DNA of 64,000 nt from Microbulbifer yueqingensis (GCF_900100355.1 NZ_FNFH01000001.1:138963-202962), one strand, 5' to 3'; shown: positions 45,399-55,222, counted from the stretch's first letter. Notes: generated from the sequence alone by a model not told the origin. Translations and numbers: made by a program.

Positions 45399-45824
45399 TT
45401 GGGGAGAGAGATTCGCGACCGGGCAGGCCGGGCCGAGACTGCCGCGCCGCCCGATTACATCCGGTTTACCCTCGAGCGCAGTTTCGAACCCCGCGTCCAG
45501 ATCCAGCTCGACCTGGACCGCGCCAGGCTGCGGGTGGCGAGCTGGTGCTGGCTCGCCCCGTCCGGCGAGGATGCCGCTGTCACTGTGGTGGAAACCGCGT
45601 TTATCGATCGCATACGCGGGCTGGCGGCCTCACTGGGTTCCCGCACTGCCCGCGACCAGGAATCGTTGGGGCTCGACGGTTCAACCTGGACGATCGAAGT
45701 CTGCATGGCAGGGGAATGCCGGAGCCGGAGGCTCTGGCTGCCCCGCTCGGGCCCGGAGTATGAGCTGGGCCGGCAGCTGTTCGAGCGTGCGGCAAGGCTC
45801 ATCCCCCTGGGCGAGCTGTACTGA
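45399..45824 (+). CDS. Hypothetical protein with TTG start
   Basis: 141 residues, no recognised family. Sequence is plausible coding: [69 protein letters not shown] and [22 protein letters not shown] alternate strands and helices. AGGGAGG is nine bases before a TTG at 45399. It precedes the CYTH gene by 60 bp. A frame on the opposite strand (45455-45943) is the mirror of this one and is less likely. Confidence 0.55.
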   Translation: MGREIRDRAGRAETAAPPDYIRFTLERSFEPRVQIQLDLDRARLRVASWCWLAPSGEDAAVTVVETAFIDRIRGLAASLGSRTARDQESLGLDGSTWTIEVCMAGECRSRRLWLPRSGPEYELGRQLFERAARLIPLGELY

Positions 45825-45884
45825 GCCCTGCGCGACGGCACCGCGTCGCCCGGCATGAGAAAAGAAAACTTACTGAGGATACCC

Positions 45885-46349
45885 ATGCCCAGAGAGATCG
45901 AGAGAAAGTTCCTGGTCGACCCGGCGTTCGCCCGCACGCTCAAAAGCGGTACTGAGATCAGCCAGGGCTACCTGCCGGTCGCGGGGAAGTCGGTTGTCCG
46001 CGCCAGGATCTATGGCAGTCGTGGCTACCTCACCCTGAAGGGGGAGACCCGCGGTATGACGCGCACCGAGTATGAATATGAAATACCGCTGGACGACGCC
46101 CGTGAAATTATCAGCAGCCTGTGCGAGGGGCGGGTTATCGAGAAGACCCGCTACCTGGTAACAGTGGGAAAGCACGAGTGGGAGATCGATATTTTCTCGG
46201 GCAGGAACCGTGGCCTCGTGGTCGCAGAAATAGAACTGGCCGATGAACAGGAAGCTTTCGAGCGCCCCACATGGGTGACACAAGAGGTCACCCATGATCC
46301 GCGTTACTACAACGCCAACCTGGTTGAGACGCCCTTTGGGGACTGGTGA
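45885..46349 (+). CDS. CYTH domain protein (small triphosphate tunnel type)
   Basis: 154 residues, the complete CYTH/triphosphate-tunnel core. EIERKF near the start is the ExExK signature (E4, E6, K8); charged strands follow (VRARIYGSRGYLTLKGE, RTEYEYEIPL, EKTRYLV, WEIDIFSG, VAEIELADE). Such proteins hydrolyse inorganic triphosphate. GAGGA precedes the ATG at 45885. Followed by a terminator-like hairpin. Confidence 0.88.
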   Translation: MPREIERKFLVDPAFARTLKSGTEISQGYLPVAGKSVVRARIYGSRGYLTLKGETRGMTRTEYEYEIPLDDAREIISSLCEGRVIEKTRYLVTVGKHEWEIDIFSGRNRGLVVAEIELADEQEAFERPTWVTQEVTHDPRYYNANLVETPFGDW

Positions 46350-46382
46350 TAAGATAAACCAGTGCCACGCCGCCACCCGGGA

Positions 46383-46420
46383 CGCGCGGCCAGGGCTGCC
46401 AGGCGGCGCGGTTTTGTTTT
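46383..46420 (+). terminator. Terminator after the CYTH gene
   Basis: CGCGC/GCGCG closing pairs with an inner GGC/GCC arm, then GTTTTGTTTT. It lies 34 bases after the CYTH stop. Confidence 0.5.
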
Positions 46421-46438
46421 GAGGAGGCGCAGACTTTC

Positions 46439-47014
46439 ATGATCAAACGGGTGCTCGCCCTCTCCGGCCTCGCCGTCTCGGCAGCTTTCATCGCCCTGCT
46501 CGCCTTCCCCGGCCTGAAATACACCATCTACCGGGAACTTCCGGTGGATCTTCGCTGGAAAATCTCCTACCTCACCAGCGACAAGTTCCTGGTAGGTATG
46601 GTTTTCCTGATTGAACGGGACAACGCCCTGCTGCTGGTCCGGCACCGCTACCAGGACGCCTGGGGACTTCCCGGAGGCTGGGTTGAGCATGGGGAAACCA
46701 TCGAGCAGGCGGTGCGACGGGAACTGCGGGAGGAAATCGGGGCGCGGGTAATTTCCACCAGTGTCATGGAGGTGCGGAAGCCGGCCTATACACCGGTGGT
46801 CGATATTGCCGTCAGGTGCCAGATCGAGCCGGGCGAAATGCTGTTCAATGACAGCGAGGTGGTGGAAACCCGTTTCTTTCCGCGGGAAGGGCTGCCCGAC
46901 GATATTCTCTATACCCATAAACCCTACATACAACGCTTTATCGCCCTTTCCGGGCTCGCCACAGCGGCCTCCGCCGAGCCGCGGCCGGCGACGGGAGCGA
47001 CGCCGGTGCCATGA
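46439..47014 (+). CDS. Nudix hydrolase with N-terminal membrane anchor
   Basis: 191 residues. An N-terminal hydrophobic segment (VLALSGLAVSAAFIALLAF) precedes a Nudix domain with the full box: G80, E86, R94-E95, E98-E99, G101 (GGWVEHGE, RRELREEIG). It cleaves a nucleoside diphosphate linked to X. Substrate unknown. The likely Shine-Dalgarno is GAGGAGG; the membrane anchor would face the catalytic domain to the cytosol. Confidence 0.85.
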   Translation: MIKRVLALSGLAVSAAFIALLAFPGLKYTIYRELPVDLRWKISYLTSDKFLVGMVFLIERDNALLLVRHRYQDAWGLPGGWVEHGETIEQAVRRELREEIGARVISTSVMEVRKPAYTPVVDIAVRCQIEPGEMLFNDSEVVETRFFPREGLPDDILYTHKPYIQRFIALSGLATAASAEPRPATGATPVP

Positions 47015-47116
47015 TGACACCAATGCGCAACAGGCCCACGGCGACCTGTTAAACTTGGGCGCGGCCGCCTCTGGCCGGCAGTTTCGCGGAGTTTTTAGGG
47101 GGAATTGGACACGGTC

Positions 47117-47782
47117 ATGTGCAGCCTGTTCGACGCAGACGATCACGCCGGTATCCAGCGCTTCCTGGAGCAGGCGGGAGCGGGGCATCCGCAGCGGATG
47201 ATCTTTGGTCGCCGCCAACGGCCAACCAGCAAGATCAGTATCGTCACCGGCCGACATGGCCAGCCGGAGCTCGAGAACGCCATCTGGCATCTCTACCTGC
47301 AGAAGGAAGGCGGTGAGTACCGGCCGCACAAAAAATACTGGTCGATCAACAGCAACTGGCGGAAGCTCCCGCAGCGGCCGGAGTATCGCCACTCCCGCTG
47401 CCTGATCCCGGCCAACGCCTGGGTGGAGAGCCAGCACGGCGAGCACCCGGTGGAATTCAGTTTTGGCCTGCCGTTCTTTTTCTGCGGCCTCTACAAGGTA
47501 TGGGAGGGCGGCCGGCTATTGAGCTGTTCAATCATTACCCTGCCGGCCCACCCGATGACCGAGCGCTTTCATGATAAAAGCCTGCCGATGATCGCGCCCC
47601 CCAGCAGCTCGTTTATCCGCCAGTGGTTATCCCCTGACGCGGATACCGGTCAGTTTGCGCCATACCTGCAGCCGCGGGTGGAATACGCGGGACGCCTGCT
47701 GCACTACCGGCCACTGAAGCGTGCGACCTCAACCGAGTACACCGGCCCTGAGGCCCCCGTCGATGAGGCCCCGGACCATTGA
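47117..47782 (+). CDS. Divergent SRAP (YedK/HMCES-like) protein
   Basis: 221 residues. SRAP proteins trap abasic DNA through Cys2. Here C2 (MCSLFD), N78 (SINSNW), E104 (PANAWVES) and H152 (RFHDKSLPM) line up with YedK C2, N75, E105 and H160, and SRCLIPAN and CSIITLPAHP are family motifs. But the usual CGR start is CSL, and the residue aligned with YedK R77 is N80. It may bind DNA differently. I use the ATG at 47117, as Cys2 must become the N-terminus. Its stop overlaps the next gene by four bases (TTGA). Confidence 0.75.
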   Translation: MCSLFDADDHAGIQRFLEQAGAGHPQRMIFGRRQRPTSKISIVTGRHGQPELENAIWHLYLQKEGGEYRPHKKYWSINSNWRKLPQRPEYRHSRCLIPANAWVESQHGEHPVEFSFGLPFFFCGLYKVWEGGRLLSCSIITLPAHPMTERFHDKSLPMIAPPSSSFIRQWLSPDADTGQFAPYLQPRVEYAGRLLHYRPLKRATSTEYTGPEAPVDEAPDH

Positions 47783-48669
47783 AGACCTTCCTCGCGATCA
47801 TCCTCCTGGCCGTCCTGGTATGGGTGCTGCCCTATTACTGGCAGAAGTGGCGGCGCCGCTACCTGCGCTCCCGGCCGCTGTCCGCGGCCCGGTATCGCTC
47901 GCTGCAGGCAGCCCTGCCCTTCTACTCGGCCCTGCCGCCGGCGGCCCGACGCGAGCTTTGTGCCAATGTCAGCCTGTTCCTGCACGACAAGGAATTTGTC
48001 GGCTGTGACGGCCTGCGCCTCAGCGAGCAGATGCGCGTAGCTATCGCCGCGTGGGCCTGCCTGCTACTGGTCGGGCGGGAAAACCGCTGCTATCCGGCGC
48101 TGCGTACGGTGCTGGTTTACCCGGACACCTACGTGGCGCGGGAGACGCACTTCGAAGGCCTGGTAGAGACCACGGCTGACAGCGCACGCGAGGGGGAATC
48201 CCACTACCTGGGACCGGTGGTATTGTCCTGGGCAGATATTGAGGAAGACCTGTACCACCCGGAGCATGGGCGCAATGTGATCGTCCACGAGTTCGCACAC
48301 AAGCTGGATGAGGAAGACGGGGTTTACGACGGGAGACCCCTGTTTGCCCAGGACCAGTCGGGCAACAACTGGGCGCCGGTATTTCGCCGGGAGTATGAAC
48401 GGTTGCGGGACAGGGTGGCAGGCGTCGGCGATGGCCACGTCGGGCCGGTAGGCCCCGGGGTGCGGGAGAGCGGGGATGGGATATCGATCCTGGACCCCTA
48501 TGGCGCCCAGTCACCGGCCGAATTTTTCGCTGTGGCCTCCGAGGCCTTCTTTACGCTGCCCGACCAGCTCCGCCACCACCACCGGGACCTCTATGGGGAA
48601 CTGCAGGCGTTTTACCGGCTGGACCCGGCCGCGTGGCATGGCGGTGAACCGACAATCGGACGGGGCTAG
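47779..48669 (+). CDS. mtfA: MtfA-like zinc peptidase (M90)
   Basis: 296 residues. An N-terminal membrane helix (TFLAIILLAVLVWVLPYYW) precedes the MtfA domain with HExxH (VIVHEFAHKLDEEDG) and YGAQSPAEFFAVASEAFF. E. coli MtfA binds the repressor Mlc and cleaves peptides, but lacks the helix. Start is TTG at 47779, overlapping the SRAP stop (TTGA), so the two genes are translationally coupled. Confidence 0.87.
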   Translation: MKTFLAIILLAVLVWVLPYYWQKWRRRYLRSRPLSAARYRSLQAALPFYSALPPAARRELCANVSLFLHDKEFVGCDGLRLSEQMRVAIAAWACLLLVGRENRCYPALRTVLVYPDTYVARETHFEGLVETTADSAREGESHYLGPVVLSWADIEEDLYHPEHGRNVIVHEFAHKLDEEDGVYDGRPLFAQDQSGNNWAPVFRREYERLRDRVAGVGDGHVGPVGPGVRESGDGISILDPYGAQSPAEFFAVASEAFFTLPDQLRHHHRDLYGELQAFYRLDPAAWHGGEPTIGRG

Positions 48670-48681
48670 CCCGGTTGCAGC

Positions 48682-51600
48682 CTAATAGTCCCTTTTCCAC
48701 TGCAGTTCCACACTGCCCGCGCCGCTCTCGTTACTGCCCGCGGACTTCAGCTCCAGGTTGAGGTTTTTGCGCAACTCGATCTGCATTTCCGCCTGCCAGG
48801 GATTGAGGGGGTCGGTACTGCGCTGTAGCTCGATGAAGATCCGGCTGGTGATGTATTTTCCCAGGCTGAGGGCGTAACGATCCTGCCCTTCCTCGCCCTC
48901 CTCGCTCTTGATATCGAAGGTATCCACGCCCAGCAGCTCACGGGTCTTGGCCAGCGGATCGAACCCTGCGCCGTTGCCCTGCAGGGTGCGGACCACAGTC
49001 ACCAGGCGCACTGCCTGCAGGGGGGAGATATCGGTGAGGGATTTGCCGAACAGCAACTGGGCGAAAATTTCGTCCTGGGCTGCCGCAGGGGTCGAGCTGA
49101 ATTCGATATCCAGGTCATCGGTCGTTCCGGAAATTTCCGCGATAATCTCGCCCTCGCTGTACTCATGCCGCCCCTTCACATAGATGGCCGCCTCGCTGTT
49201 CTCGAACAGCACCCGCCCCTCGAGCAGCTCAAAGCGCTTGCCCAGCAGGTCGAAATTACCGCGCACAATCGTCAGTTCGCCAGAAGCATCGGGCTCGGCT
49301 GCAGTGCCGCGCACATTCACCTGGCCCTGCAGTTCGGAGTTGAGTCCCAGGCCCCGCACATAGGACTGCTGGTCCAGCACAACCTGCACCGCCAGCGCAA
49401 TGTTCTCGAGTATCGGCGGGCCACCGGTGATGTCCCCAAGTCCCACCTCTTCTTCCACTTCCACCACCTCGATTTCCGGGATGCTGCTGCCAAACAGCTG
49501 TTCCACCTGCACTTCCAGGGGACGCAGCACCAGCCTGCCCTCCAGGCGCGAGGCCTCGGTGGTACCCGTCAGCGCCAGGGTGCCCGAAACAGCTCCGCGC
49601 ACGGCGGGGCTATTGAGCAGGTGTAACCGCCGGGCCCGCCCCTCAAATGCCAGCCGCGGCGGGCCCGCCTCCGGGAAGGTCACTTCACCACCGATATTGA
49701 TACTGCCATCCTCTCGATCCTCTGCTCGCGCCCGCTCCAGCACCCACCGGTCGGGGGTCAGGCGGGCGAGGATATCGATATTGCGCAGGCGGGTATTGCT
49801 GGGCCGGTGTTCGTAGGAACCATTTTCCAGGCTCAGCTCGCCGCGCAGCTCCGGCCTGTCCAGGGTGCCGTCGGCGTTGACGGTAAAACGGAGCTGGCCA
49901 CGCATGGCGTGGATCCCCGGATCGAGGAACGCGCCCACCACCGCCAGATCAGCGCTGCCCTCGCTGTCGAGTTCCAGCGGCACGGGCGGCGCAGGCGTAT
50001 CGGGGGAGAGCAGGGCTTCGAGCATCTCGGCCACCGCCAGCCGGGCGCTGGCCTGGGCGGCGCGGCGGGAGCCGTGGTCGGCTACCATTTCGACCAGCAG
50101 CAACCTGCCCTCGGTCCTCCAATTGAGCGATGCGCGCAGCGGTTCGATGGCGCCACGGGAGCCAGCCGCGACACTATCGAGCACCAGCTCCCCCTGCAGC
50201 TGCGGGTTGCGCGGACTGCCGGTGGCGGTGGCCTGCAGCGAAATCTCGCCGCGCTCGTTCAGCTCCGCCGGCAGGCCCAGCTCCAGGTCCGCCAGCACAG
50301 CATTGGCTGTCAGGTCCAGGTCCAGCTGTTTCTCATTCAGGGTGCCCTCCGCAACCAGCCGGTTGCGCCCGGCCCAGAGCAGGTCGACACCGGTAAGGGA
50401 GATGCTGCCCTGGCGATAACCGATTTCTCCCCTGAGGTGCCAGGGCTTCTCCTGGAACTCGCCGCTGGCGAGGATATCCGCCCGGGCCTGGGGGCTGGCG
50501 AAAGGCCCGGAAAACTCGCCGTCGAGGCTCACCTCCCCCTCCAGTGAGGGAGGCAGGGATATCCCTGCGAGTTGCGCCAGTGAAACGGGAATGTTGCGCC
50601 CCGCCACAGTGCCGCGGGCGCGCTTCCGGCGCGGCTCTACCACGCCGTCGAGCTCGAGCCATGCACTCCCCGCCCCCGCCAGCTGCTCGGCCTCCCGCGC
50701 GAGCTGGTGCAGCCGGCTCGGGGTCTGCCGGGGCGCATCCGGCTCCTGGCCCTCCATATCGGCGAGCGGGGATTGCCGGCCGCGCAACGCCGGCGCGTCG
50801 AAGCCCCGCCCCGGATCCATACTGGAGAGTTCGAGCCGGACCCCGTCCAGCAGCAACCGGTCGAGGTTGCCGGCGATTCCGCCGCTCAAGCGGTAGCGGT
50901 ACTGGCGGTACTTGCCGTCGGATTCCACGCTGGCATCCAGCCGGGGCTTGTCCCAGGGACCGCTGACCCTGAGGTCCGATTCCAGGCTGATGGCGATGCC
51001 CTCGAGTTCAGGCGCATCGAGCAGGAGGCGTGGGGGAAACTGGTCAGCGGTTGCAGACAGCTCCAGCGCCAGGGTCTGCTTTTCCAGCGACACCCGGCCC
51101 CCACCCCGGATAGCAAAGCGATCCCCCTGCAGCGAGAGTTCGCGCAGCCGGATCTCTTTCAGGTTGCCGCTGGCGGTGGCCTGCAGGCTGGTTTCCAGGT
51201 TGCGGTAAACTGGCCTGGCGCGGATCCGGGCGGTGAAATCGGGGTTTCCCCAGGGACCATTGGCGCTCACCACCAGGCCGTCGACGGAGCCGGACAGCTC
51301 CGGGGGCAGCTCCACCTGGCTGTCTTCCGGTAGCGCGGCCAGCAGCCCGCGGATGTCGTCCATTTCCAGGCGCGCCAATTCTCCCTGCAGGTCGATCGTC
51401 TCGGCCCCGACGTCTATCGCACCGTCAAGGTCGAGACGTGCGTCGGCATATTCGAGGGTCGCTCCTTCCAGCTGGATTACCTCATCGCGGGTTGCCACAC
51501 GTCCCTGCAAGTGCACGGGCTGGTGTCGAAAACTGCTGCGCAGTTCCACCATGCCGGATACATTCGGCAGTGACAGGGGGCCGCGCACCGACAGGTCAGC

Positions 51601-52662
51601 TGTCAGCCAGCCACCCTGGAGGTAGTCCTGCCACGGCTGCGTGATCGCCAGTGGCAGCCGGTCGAGACGGACCTCCGCATCGACACGATCGCCGGATACG
51701 CTGCCGGATATATGATGGGAAGTGCCATCCACCGCCAGCGCCAGGCCCTCGCTCCCGACCTGCCACGGGGACAGCGCGATTTCTGCCGGACCGACGAGGG
51801 AAAAACGATGGGCCACCAGCGGGAGGGAGAACTCCTCGATATCCAGCGCCAGCCGGTCACCTGACTCCCTCACGGTAATCAGGCCACGCGCATCCAGTGC
51901 CTGCCCTGCCGGCAGCTGCAGCAAACGCCCGACAAAACCACCGCTGTCCTCGCGGGCCAGGAACTCCAGCCGGAACACGCCTTCCCGGATCTCTTTTGCC
52001 TGCAGGCTGGCCTCCAGCCCGGCGCCATTCAATTCGCGCAGCTCGAAGGACAGCCGTGTCGGCTCATCCTGCCAGCGGAAGCGACCATCGGAATCCAGCG
52101 CCACCACGGGCAGGTCCGGGTAGCGCGAATCGATGATCCGCAGCCGGCCGATATCCAGTTGCCCCAGGCGGATGGCCGGGACCGACATCGGCCGGTCTTC
52201 CACCTCGGCCTCCACCCTCTCGGTCCGCTCCTCCAGCAGCGACTGCAGTACATCCATGTCCAGCAGCAATTCCGCGGCGCGGATCCGCTCGATATCCAGC
52301 TGTCCGGAAATCAGCGCGCCGAGGTCAATGCCCACCGCGAGGTCACGGCCCTGGAGCAGCACCTTGCCGCGGTAATCGACCTTCAGGGAGCTGAAAGACC
52401 AGTGTCCCAGGTGCTCACTGGCCATGCGACCGCTCTGGATTGCCAGCTCTGGAACCATTCGCTCGGCTACCAGGAAGGCGCCCCTGGTCAGGGAGACCCG
52501 GCCCGAGCCGGTGCCGGCAAAATACAGCAGTGCCAGCAGCAGCATCAGCAATATGCCGGATATCATCGCCCCGCGACCGCTGAGTGAATGCCACAGGCTG
52601 CGTAATACCGACCCGAGCGCGCGCACATAACCAGAAGCCAGGGCTGACAGGGAACGCTTCAT
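48682..52662 (-). CDS. tamB: Translocation and assembly module inner-membrane protein TamB
   Basis: 1326 residues. One N-terminal membrane anchor (GAMISGILLMLLLALLYFAG), a long periplasmic beta-rich AsmA-like/TamB stretch, and the DUF490 C-terminal region (ERFELLEGRVLFEN-type: RFELLEGRVLFENSEAAIYV, DEIFAQLLFGKSLTDISPLQA) ending in strands (SVELQWKRDY). TamB bridges the envelope and works with TamA in autotransporter and phospholipid transport. It starts one base after the tamA stop. Length is close to E. coli TamB (1259). Confidence 0.95.
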   Translation of the reverse strand: MKRSLSALASGYVRALGSVLRSLWHSLSGRGAMISGILLMLLLALLYFAGTGSGRVSLTRGAFLVAERMVPELAIQSGRMASEHLGHWSFSSLKVDYRGKVLLQGRDLAVGIDLGALISGQLDIERIRAAELLLDMDVLQSLLEERTERVEAEVEDRPMSVPAIRLGQLDIGRLRIIDSRYPDLPVVALDSDGRFRWQDEPTRLSFELRELNGAGLEASLQAKEIREGVFRLEFLAREDSGGFVGRLLQLPAGQALDARGLITVRESGDRLALDIEEFSLPLVAHRFSLVGPAEIALSPWQVGSEGLALAVDGTSHHISGSVSGDRVDAEVRLDRLPLAITQPWQDYLQGGWLTADLSVRGPLSLPNVSGMVELRSSFRHQPVHLQGRVATRDEVIQLEGATLEYADARLDLDGAIDVGAETIDLQGELARLEMDDIRGLLAALPEDSQVELPPELSGSVDGLVVSANGPWGNPDFTARIRARPVYRNLETSLQATASGNLKEIRLRELSLQGDRFAIRGGGRVSLEKQTLALELSATADQFPPRLLLDAPELEGIAISLESDLRVSGPWDKPRLDASVESDGKYRQYRYRLSGGIAGNLDRLLLDGVRLELSSMDPGRGFDAPALRGRQSPLADMEGQEPDAPRQTPSRLHQLAREAEQLAGAGSAWLELDGVVEPRRKRARGTVAGRNIPVSLAQLAGISLPPSLEGEVSLDGEFSGPFASPQARADILASGEFQEKPWHLRGEIGYRQGSISLTGVDLLWAGRNRLVAEGTLNEKQLDLDLTANAVLADLELGLPAELNERGEISLQATATGSPRNPQLQGELVLDSVAAGSRGAIEPLRASLNWRTEGRLLLVEMVADHGSRRAAQASARLAVAEMLEALLSPDTPAPPVPLELDSEGSADLAVVGAFLDPGIHAMRGQLRFTVNADGTLDRPELRGELSLENGSYEHRPSNTRLRNIDILARLTPDRWVLERARAEDREDGSINIGGEVTFPEAGPPRLAFEGRARRLHLLNSPAVRGAVSGTLALTGTTEASRLEGRLVLRPLEVQVEQLFGSSIPEIEVVEVEEEVGLGDITGGPPILENIALAVQVVLDQQSYVRGLGLNSELQGQVNVRGTAAEPDASGELTIVRGNFDLLGKRFELLEGRVLFENSEAAIYVKGRHEYSEGEIIAEISGTTDDLDIEFSSTPAAAQDEIFAQLLFGKSLTDISPLQAVRLVTVVRTLQGNGAGFDPLAKTRELLGVDTFDIKSEEGEEGQDRYALSLGKYITSRIFIELQRSTDPLNPWQAEMQIELRKNLNLELKSAGSNESGAGSVELQWKRDY

Positions 52663-52663
52663 G

Positions 52664-54457
52664 TCAGAACGCCTGCCCCAGGCTTACGTACACCTGGAAG
52701 TCATCGTCAAGGTCTTCCCGCTTGTCCAGTGGAAAGGCGACGTCGAAACGTACCGGCGCAAATGAGGTGAAATAGCGCACGCCGAAACCCACGCCCCAGA
52801 ACAGGGAGTCGAAACGTGGCTCAGGATCCAGGTATGCGTTGCCGCCGTCGACAAAGAGCACGCCACCCCATTTTTCGGTGATACGCAGGCGCCCCTCCAG
52901 GGAGATCTCACTCAGCGCGCGACCACCGATCGGGTCGCTCAGGCGCGGCTCGCCATCCGGCTCTTCGGGTTCGATCAGCCGGCGCGGCCCCAGTGCCTGG
53001 TAGTCATAGCCGCGCACAGAGCCCCCGCCTCCGGCATAAAATCGTTCATCTGCCGGTACATCGAAATTATCTGCGCCGGAGATCACGCCGGCTTTTATAC
53101 GCAACGCCAGTGTTGGCTCAAAGCGGGTTTCGGCAAAGGTGTGGTAACCGGTCGCCACCGCGATGCTCCTCACAAAGCTGGTGCCGCTGTCACCGAGATC
53201 CAGATAGGGCTTCACCTCCAGCGCGGCGGTTGCGCCCTTGCGCGCATCGAGGGGGTTATCGGTGGTGTCCCACTTCAGGCCGAGGGGAAAGGCCAGCAGA
53301 CTGTAGTTTTCGGTTATACCCCCGTCTTCCTCCACTTCACTGAACTTCAACTCCGCCCCGACACTTGCCGTGCGGTGCTTGCTCAGGTCCCGGGATATAA
53401 CCGCCCCCAGGCGGAGGGACTCTGCCGTATAGGCATCCACTTCCTTGTTCGAAAGCTCTACCTGTCCGGTAAGGCCCTGGTCATCCCGAAGGAAACGCGG
53501 CACCAGCAATCGCGCCTCCAGCGACTGCTGGACCGGGTTCGCCTTGCTTTCGATATCGATTTTCTCGCCGCGCCGGAATACATTGCGATGTTCCCAGCCG
53601 GCAGACACACCGGCTCCCTCGCTGGAGGTGTAGCCCACCCCCAGCTTTACGGTGCGGTGCTTTCGCTCCTGCACGCGAAAGGTGATATCCACCACCCCAC
53701 CGTAGGGCTCTGACACCTCGGTGCCCACCCCTGCAACCAGGTTAGTGCGCAGGAGGCGAAGCTGGGCGGCATCCAGCTGGTTGCGCTTGAAACACTCCCC
53801 GGATTCAATCTTGAGTTTGTCGCGCAGGAAGCCGGCATCCACCGACTCCAGTCCCTCGACGTAGACCTGGCCTACCACCACCTCCGGGCTCGGGGCCACC
53901 CGGTACACCAGCCGCGCCGCTGCCTCACTGTGGATCACGGTGGCCTTGTAGCTGACATCCACATTGAGCAGGCAGGCATTGTCGTTCAGGTATTGCTCGA
54001 TGACGGAGACTCCCTCCTTCACCTTGGTGGCAACCAGGGGATCGCCCACCCGCAGTGGCAGGCCACCAAAACCGCGTTCGAGCTGCGACGGCATCTCCAC
54101 CCTGATGCTCTTGATCAGGTAGCGGGGGCCTGGCTCGATGCGGTAGAGAATATCGCCATCGCTCACAGACTCCCGGATGTTACTGTCGTAGTACCCGCGG
54201 GAGCGTAGCAAACGCTCCAGGGATCCCCTCTCGTAACGCGCGACGTCACGGGGATCCTCGTAATTTTCCAGGACATTGCTGCCTTTGCGCAGCTCCTCCA
54301 GCTGCTCCTCCAGCCACTCCTGCAGCTGGCGATCGCCCTCTACCCTGACGGTAAAGTCCGGCAACTGGTCAAAGAAGGGAATCGCACGCGCCACCTGCAG
54401 GGGGCCGAGAAGCACTGCCGCCAGGAAAAAACCGGTTAATACGCGCAAATAACTCAT
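52664..54457 (-). CDS. tamA: Translocation and assembly module outer-membrane protein TamA
   Basis: 597 residues. Signal peptide (TGFFLAAVLLGPLQVARA), then three POTRA domains (~25-265), then an Omp85 barrel. The conserved barrel motif GGGGSVRGYDYQALGPR carries the RGY of loop 6. The barrel ends QVYVSLGQAF, a terminal phenylalanine. Partner of TamB. A slightly longer N-terminal frame is not needed; the ATG at 54457 begins the signal peptide. Confidence 0.94.
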   Translation of the reverse strand: MSYLRVLTGFFLAAVLLGPLQVARAIPFFDQLPDFTVRVEGDRQLQEWLEEQLEELRKGSNVLENYEDPRDVARYERGSLERLLRSRGYYDSNIRESVSDGDILYRIEPGPRYLIKSIRVEMPSQLERGFGGLPLRVGDPLVATKVKEGVSVIEQYLNDNACLLNVDVSYKATVIHSEAAARLVYRVAPSPEVVVGQVYVEGLESVDAGFLRDKLKIESGECFKRNQLDAAQLRLLRTNLVAGVGTEVSEPYGGVVDITFRVQERKHRTVKLGVGYTSSEGAGVSAGWEHRNVFRRGEKIDIESKANPVQQSLEARLLVPRFLRDDQGLTGQVELSNKEVDAYTAESLRLGAVISRDLSKHRTASVGAELKFSEVEEDGGITENYSLLAFPLGLKWDTTDNPLDARKGATAALEVKPYLDLGDSGTSFVRSIAVATGYHTFAETRFEPTLALRIKAGVISGADNFDVPADERFYAGGGGSVRGYDYQALGPRRLIEPEEPDGEPRLSDPIGGRALSEISLEGRLRITEKWGGVLFVDGGNAYLDPEPRFDSLFWGVGFGVRYFTSFAPVRFDVAFPLDKREDLDDDFQVYVSLGQAF

Positions 54458-54568
54458 CCATTCTATCTGGAGGCCGCGGCCTTCCTGTCCGAACTGCCGG
54501 GCCGGGAAAGCGCCCTGCTGCTACGATCACTTTTCCCGCCGGAAGTTGCGCCGATGCTGAGGGTGCTT

Positions 54569-54943
54569 TCAGCGGGTGGGGCGGGACTGGCCAAGCAGCG
54601 GATTACAGTCCCGGATAATGACCCGTCCCTCCAGGATGTTGCCCTTGGAGTACTCGGTGAAGATGCACTGGTTGGTCTCCGGGTCATAATTCTCGATCCA
54701 GAGGTTGTCCTCCTTCCAGGTGGCGCCGATATGACGCTGCCCTTCTGGCACATTGATACGCATCACGCCACCGAAGCGTTTAACGAATACCTGTTCGAAA
54801 TGAAAGTAGTACGCCAGCCAGCCCACGAGAAAGAAGATAACAGCGCCAATCGCACCGATTTTAAAGCTGCCCATGCGGCTGCCGGCAAGAAGTGAAAGGA
54901 CAACCAGCGCGATCACTGCGGCCCAGTAGAGATAGGTAATCAT
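54569..54943 (-). CDS. Small membrane protein of unknown function
   Basis: 124 residues. Two hydrophobic segments (about 3-20 and 28-47) separated by a short loop, followed by a soluble domain with FHFEQVFVKRFGGVMRINVPEGQRHIG and EYSKGNILEGRVIIRDC. I do not recognise the family. It is upstream of tamA on the same strand with 111 bp between, so it might be cotranscribed. Confidence 0.6.
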   Translation of the reverse strand: MITYLYWAAVIALVVLSLLAGSRMGSFKIGAIGAVIFFLVGWLAYYFHFEQVFVKRFGGVMRINVPEGQRHIGATWKEDNLWIENYDPETNQCIFTEYSKGNILEGRVIIRDCNPLLGQSRPTR

Positions 54944-55189
54944 TAATGCTATTCCGTGCAGATTATTGGACGTTATATCAGGCGTTTCGTTTTACCAGCG
55001 AGCCTTGCGGCGGTCTGGTCGGGTCGACCAGGCAGGGGGTTATTGGTGCCGGATGCTCGCAGGCATATCAACAGGATGCGCGCCAGTCATCCGCCAAGGG
55101 CCCTGCAGATTGGCGGCCCGGATAAAGGGTAGCGCAGATTGACAGGATTGGTACAGCGCCACAAGCGGGGCTGCAGTAAGTGGAGATTT

Positions 55190-55211
55190 GCGGCCGGCGC
55201 CACCCGGCCGC
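55190..55211 (-). terminator. Hairpin downstream of acetoacetyl-CoA synthetase
   Basis: GCGGCCGG-N6-CCGGCCGC (perfect eight-base arms), 11 bases after the acetoacetyl-CoA synthetase stop on the minus strand. No long T tract. Confidence 0.45.
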
Positions 55212-55222
55212 ATTGAAACCCG

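Noticed and set aside
45455-45943. 162-codon minus-strand frame opposite the hypothetical at 45399
   Set aside because: The plus-strand frame has a good ribosome-binding site and a more protein-like sequence; only one can be right and this one also invades the CYTH gene.
48682-54457. Giant periplasmic protein plus Omp85 as a new secretion system
   Set aside because: The motifs and order are those of the known TamA/TamB translocation and assembly module.
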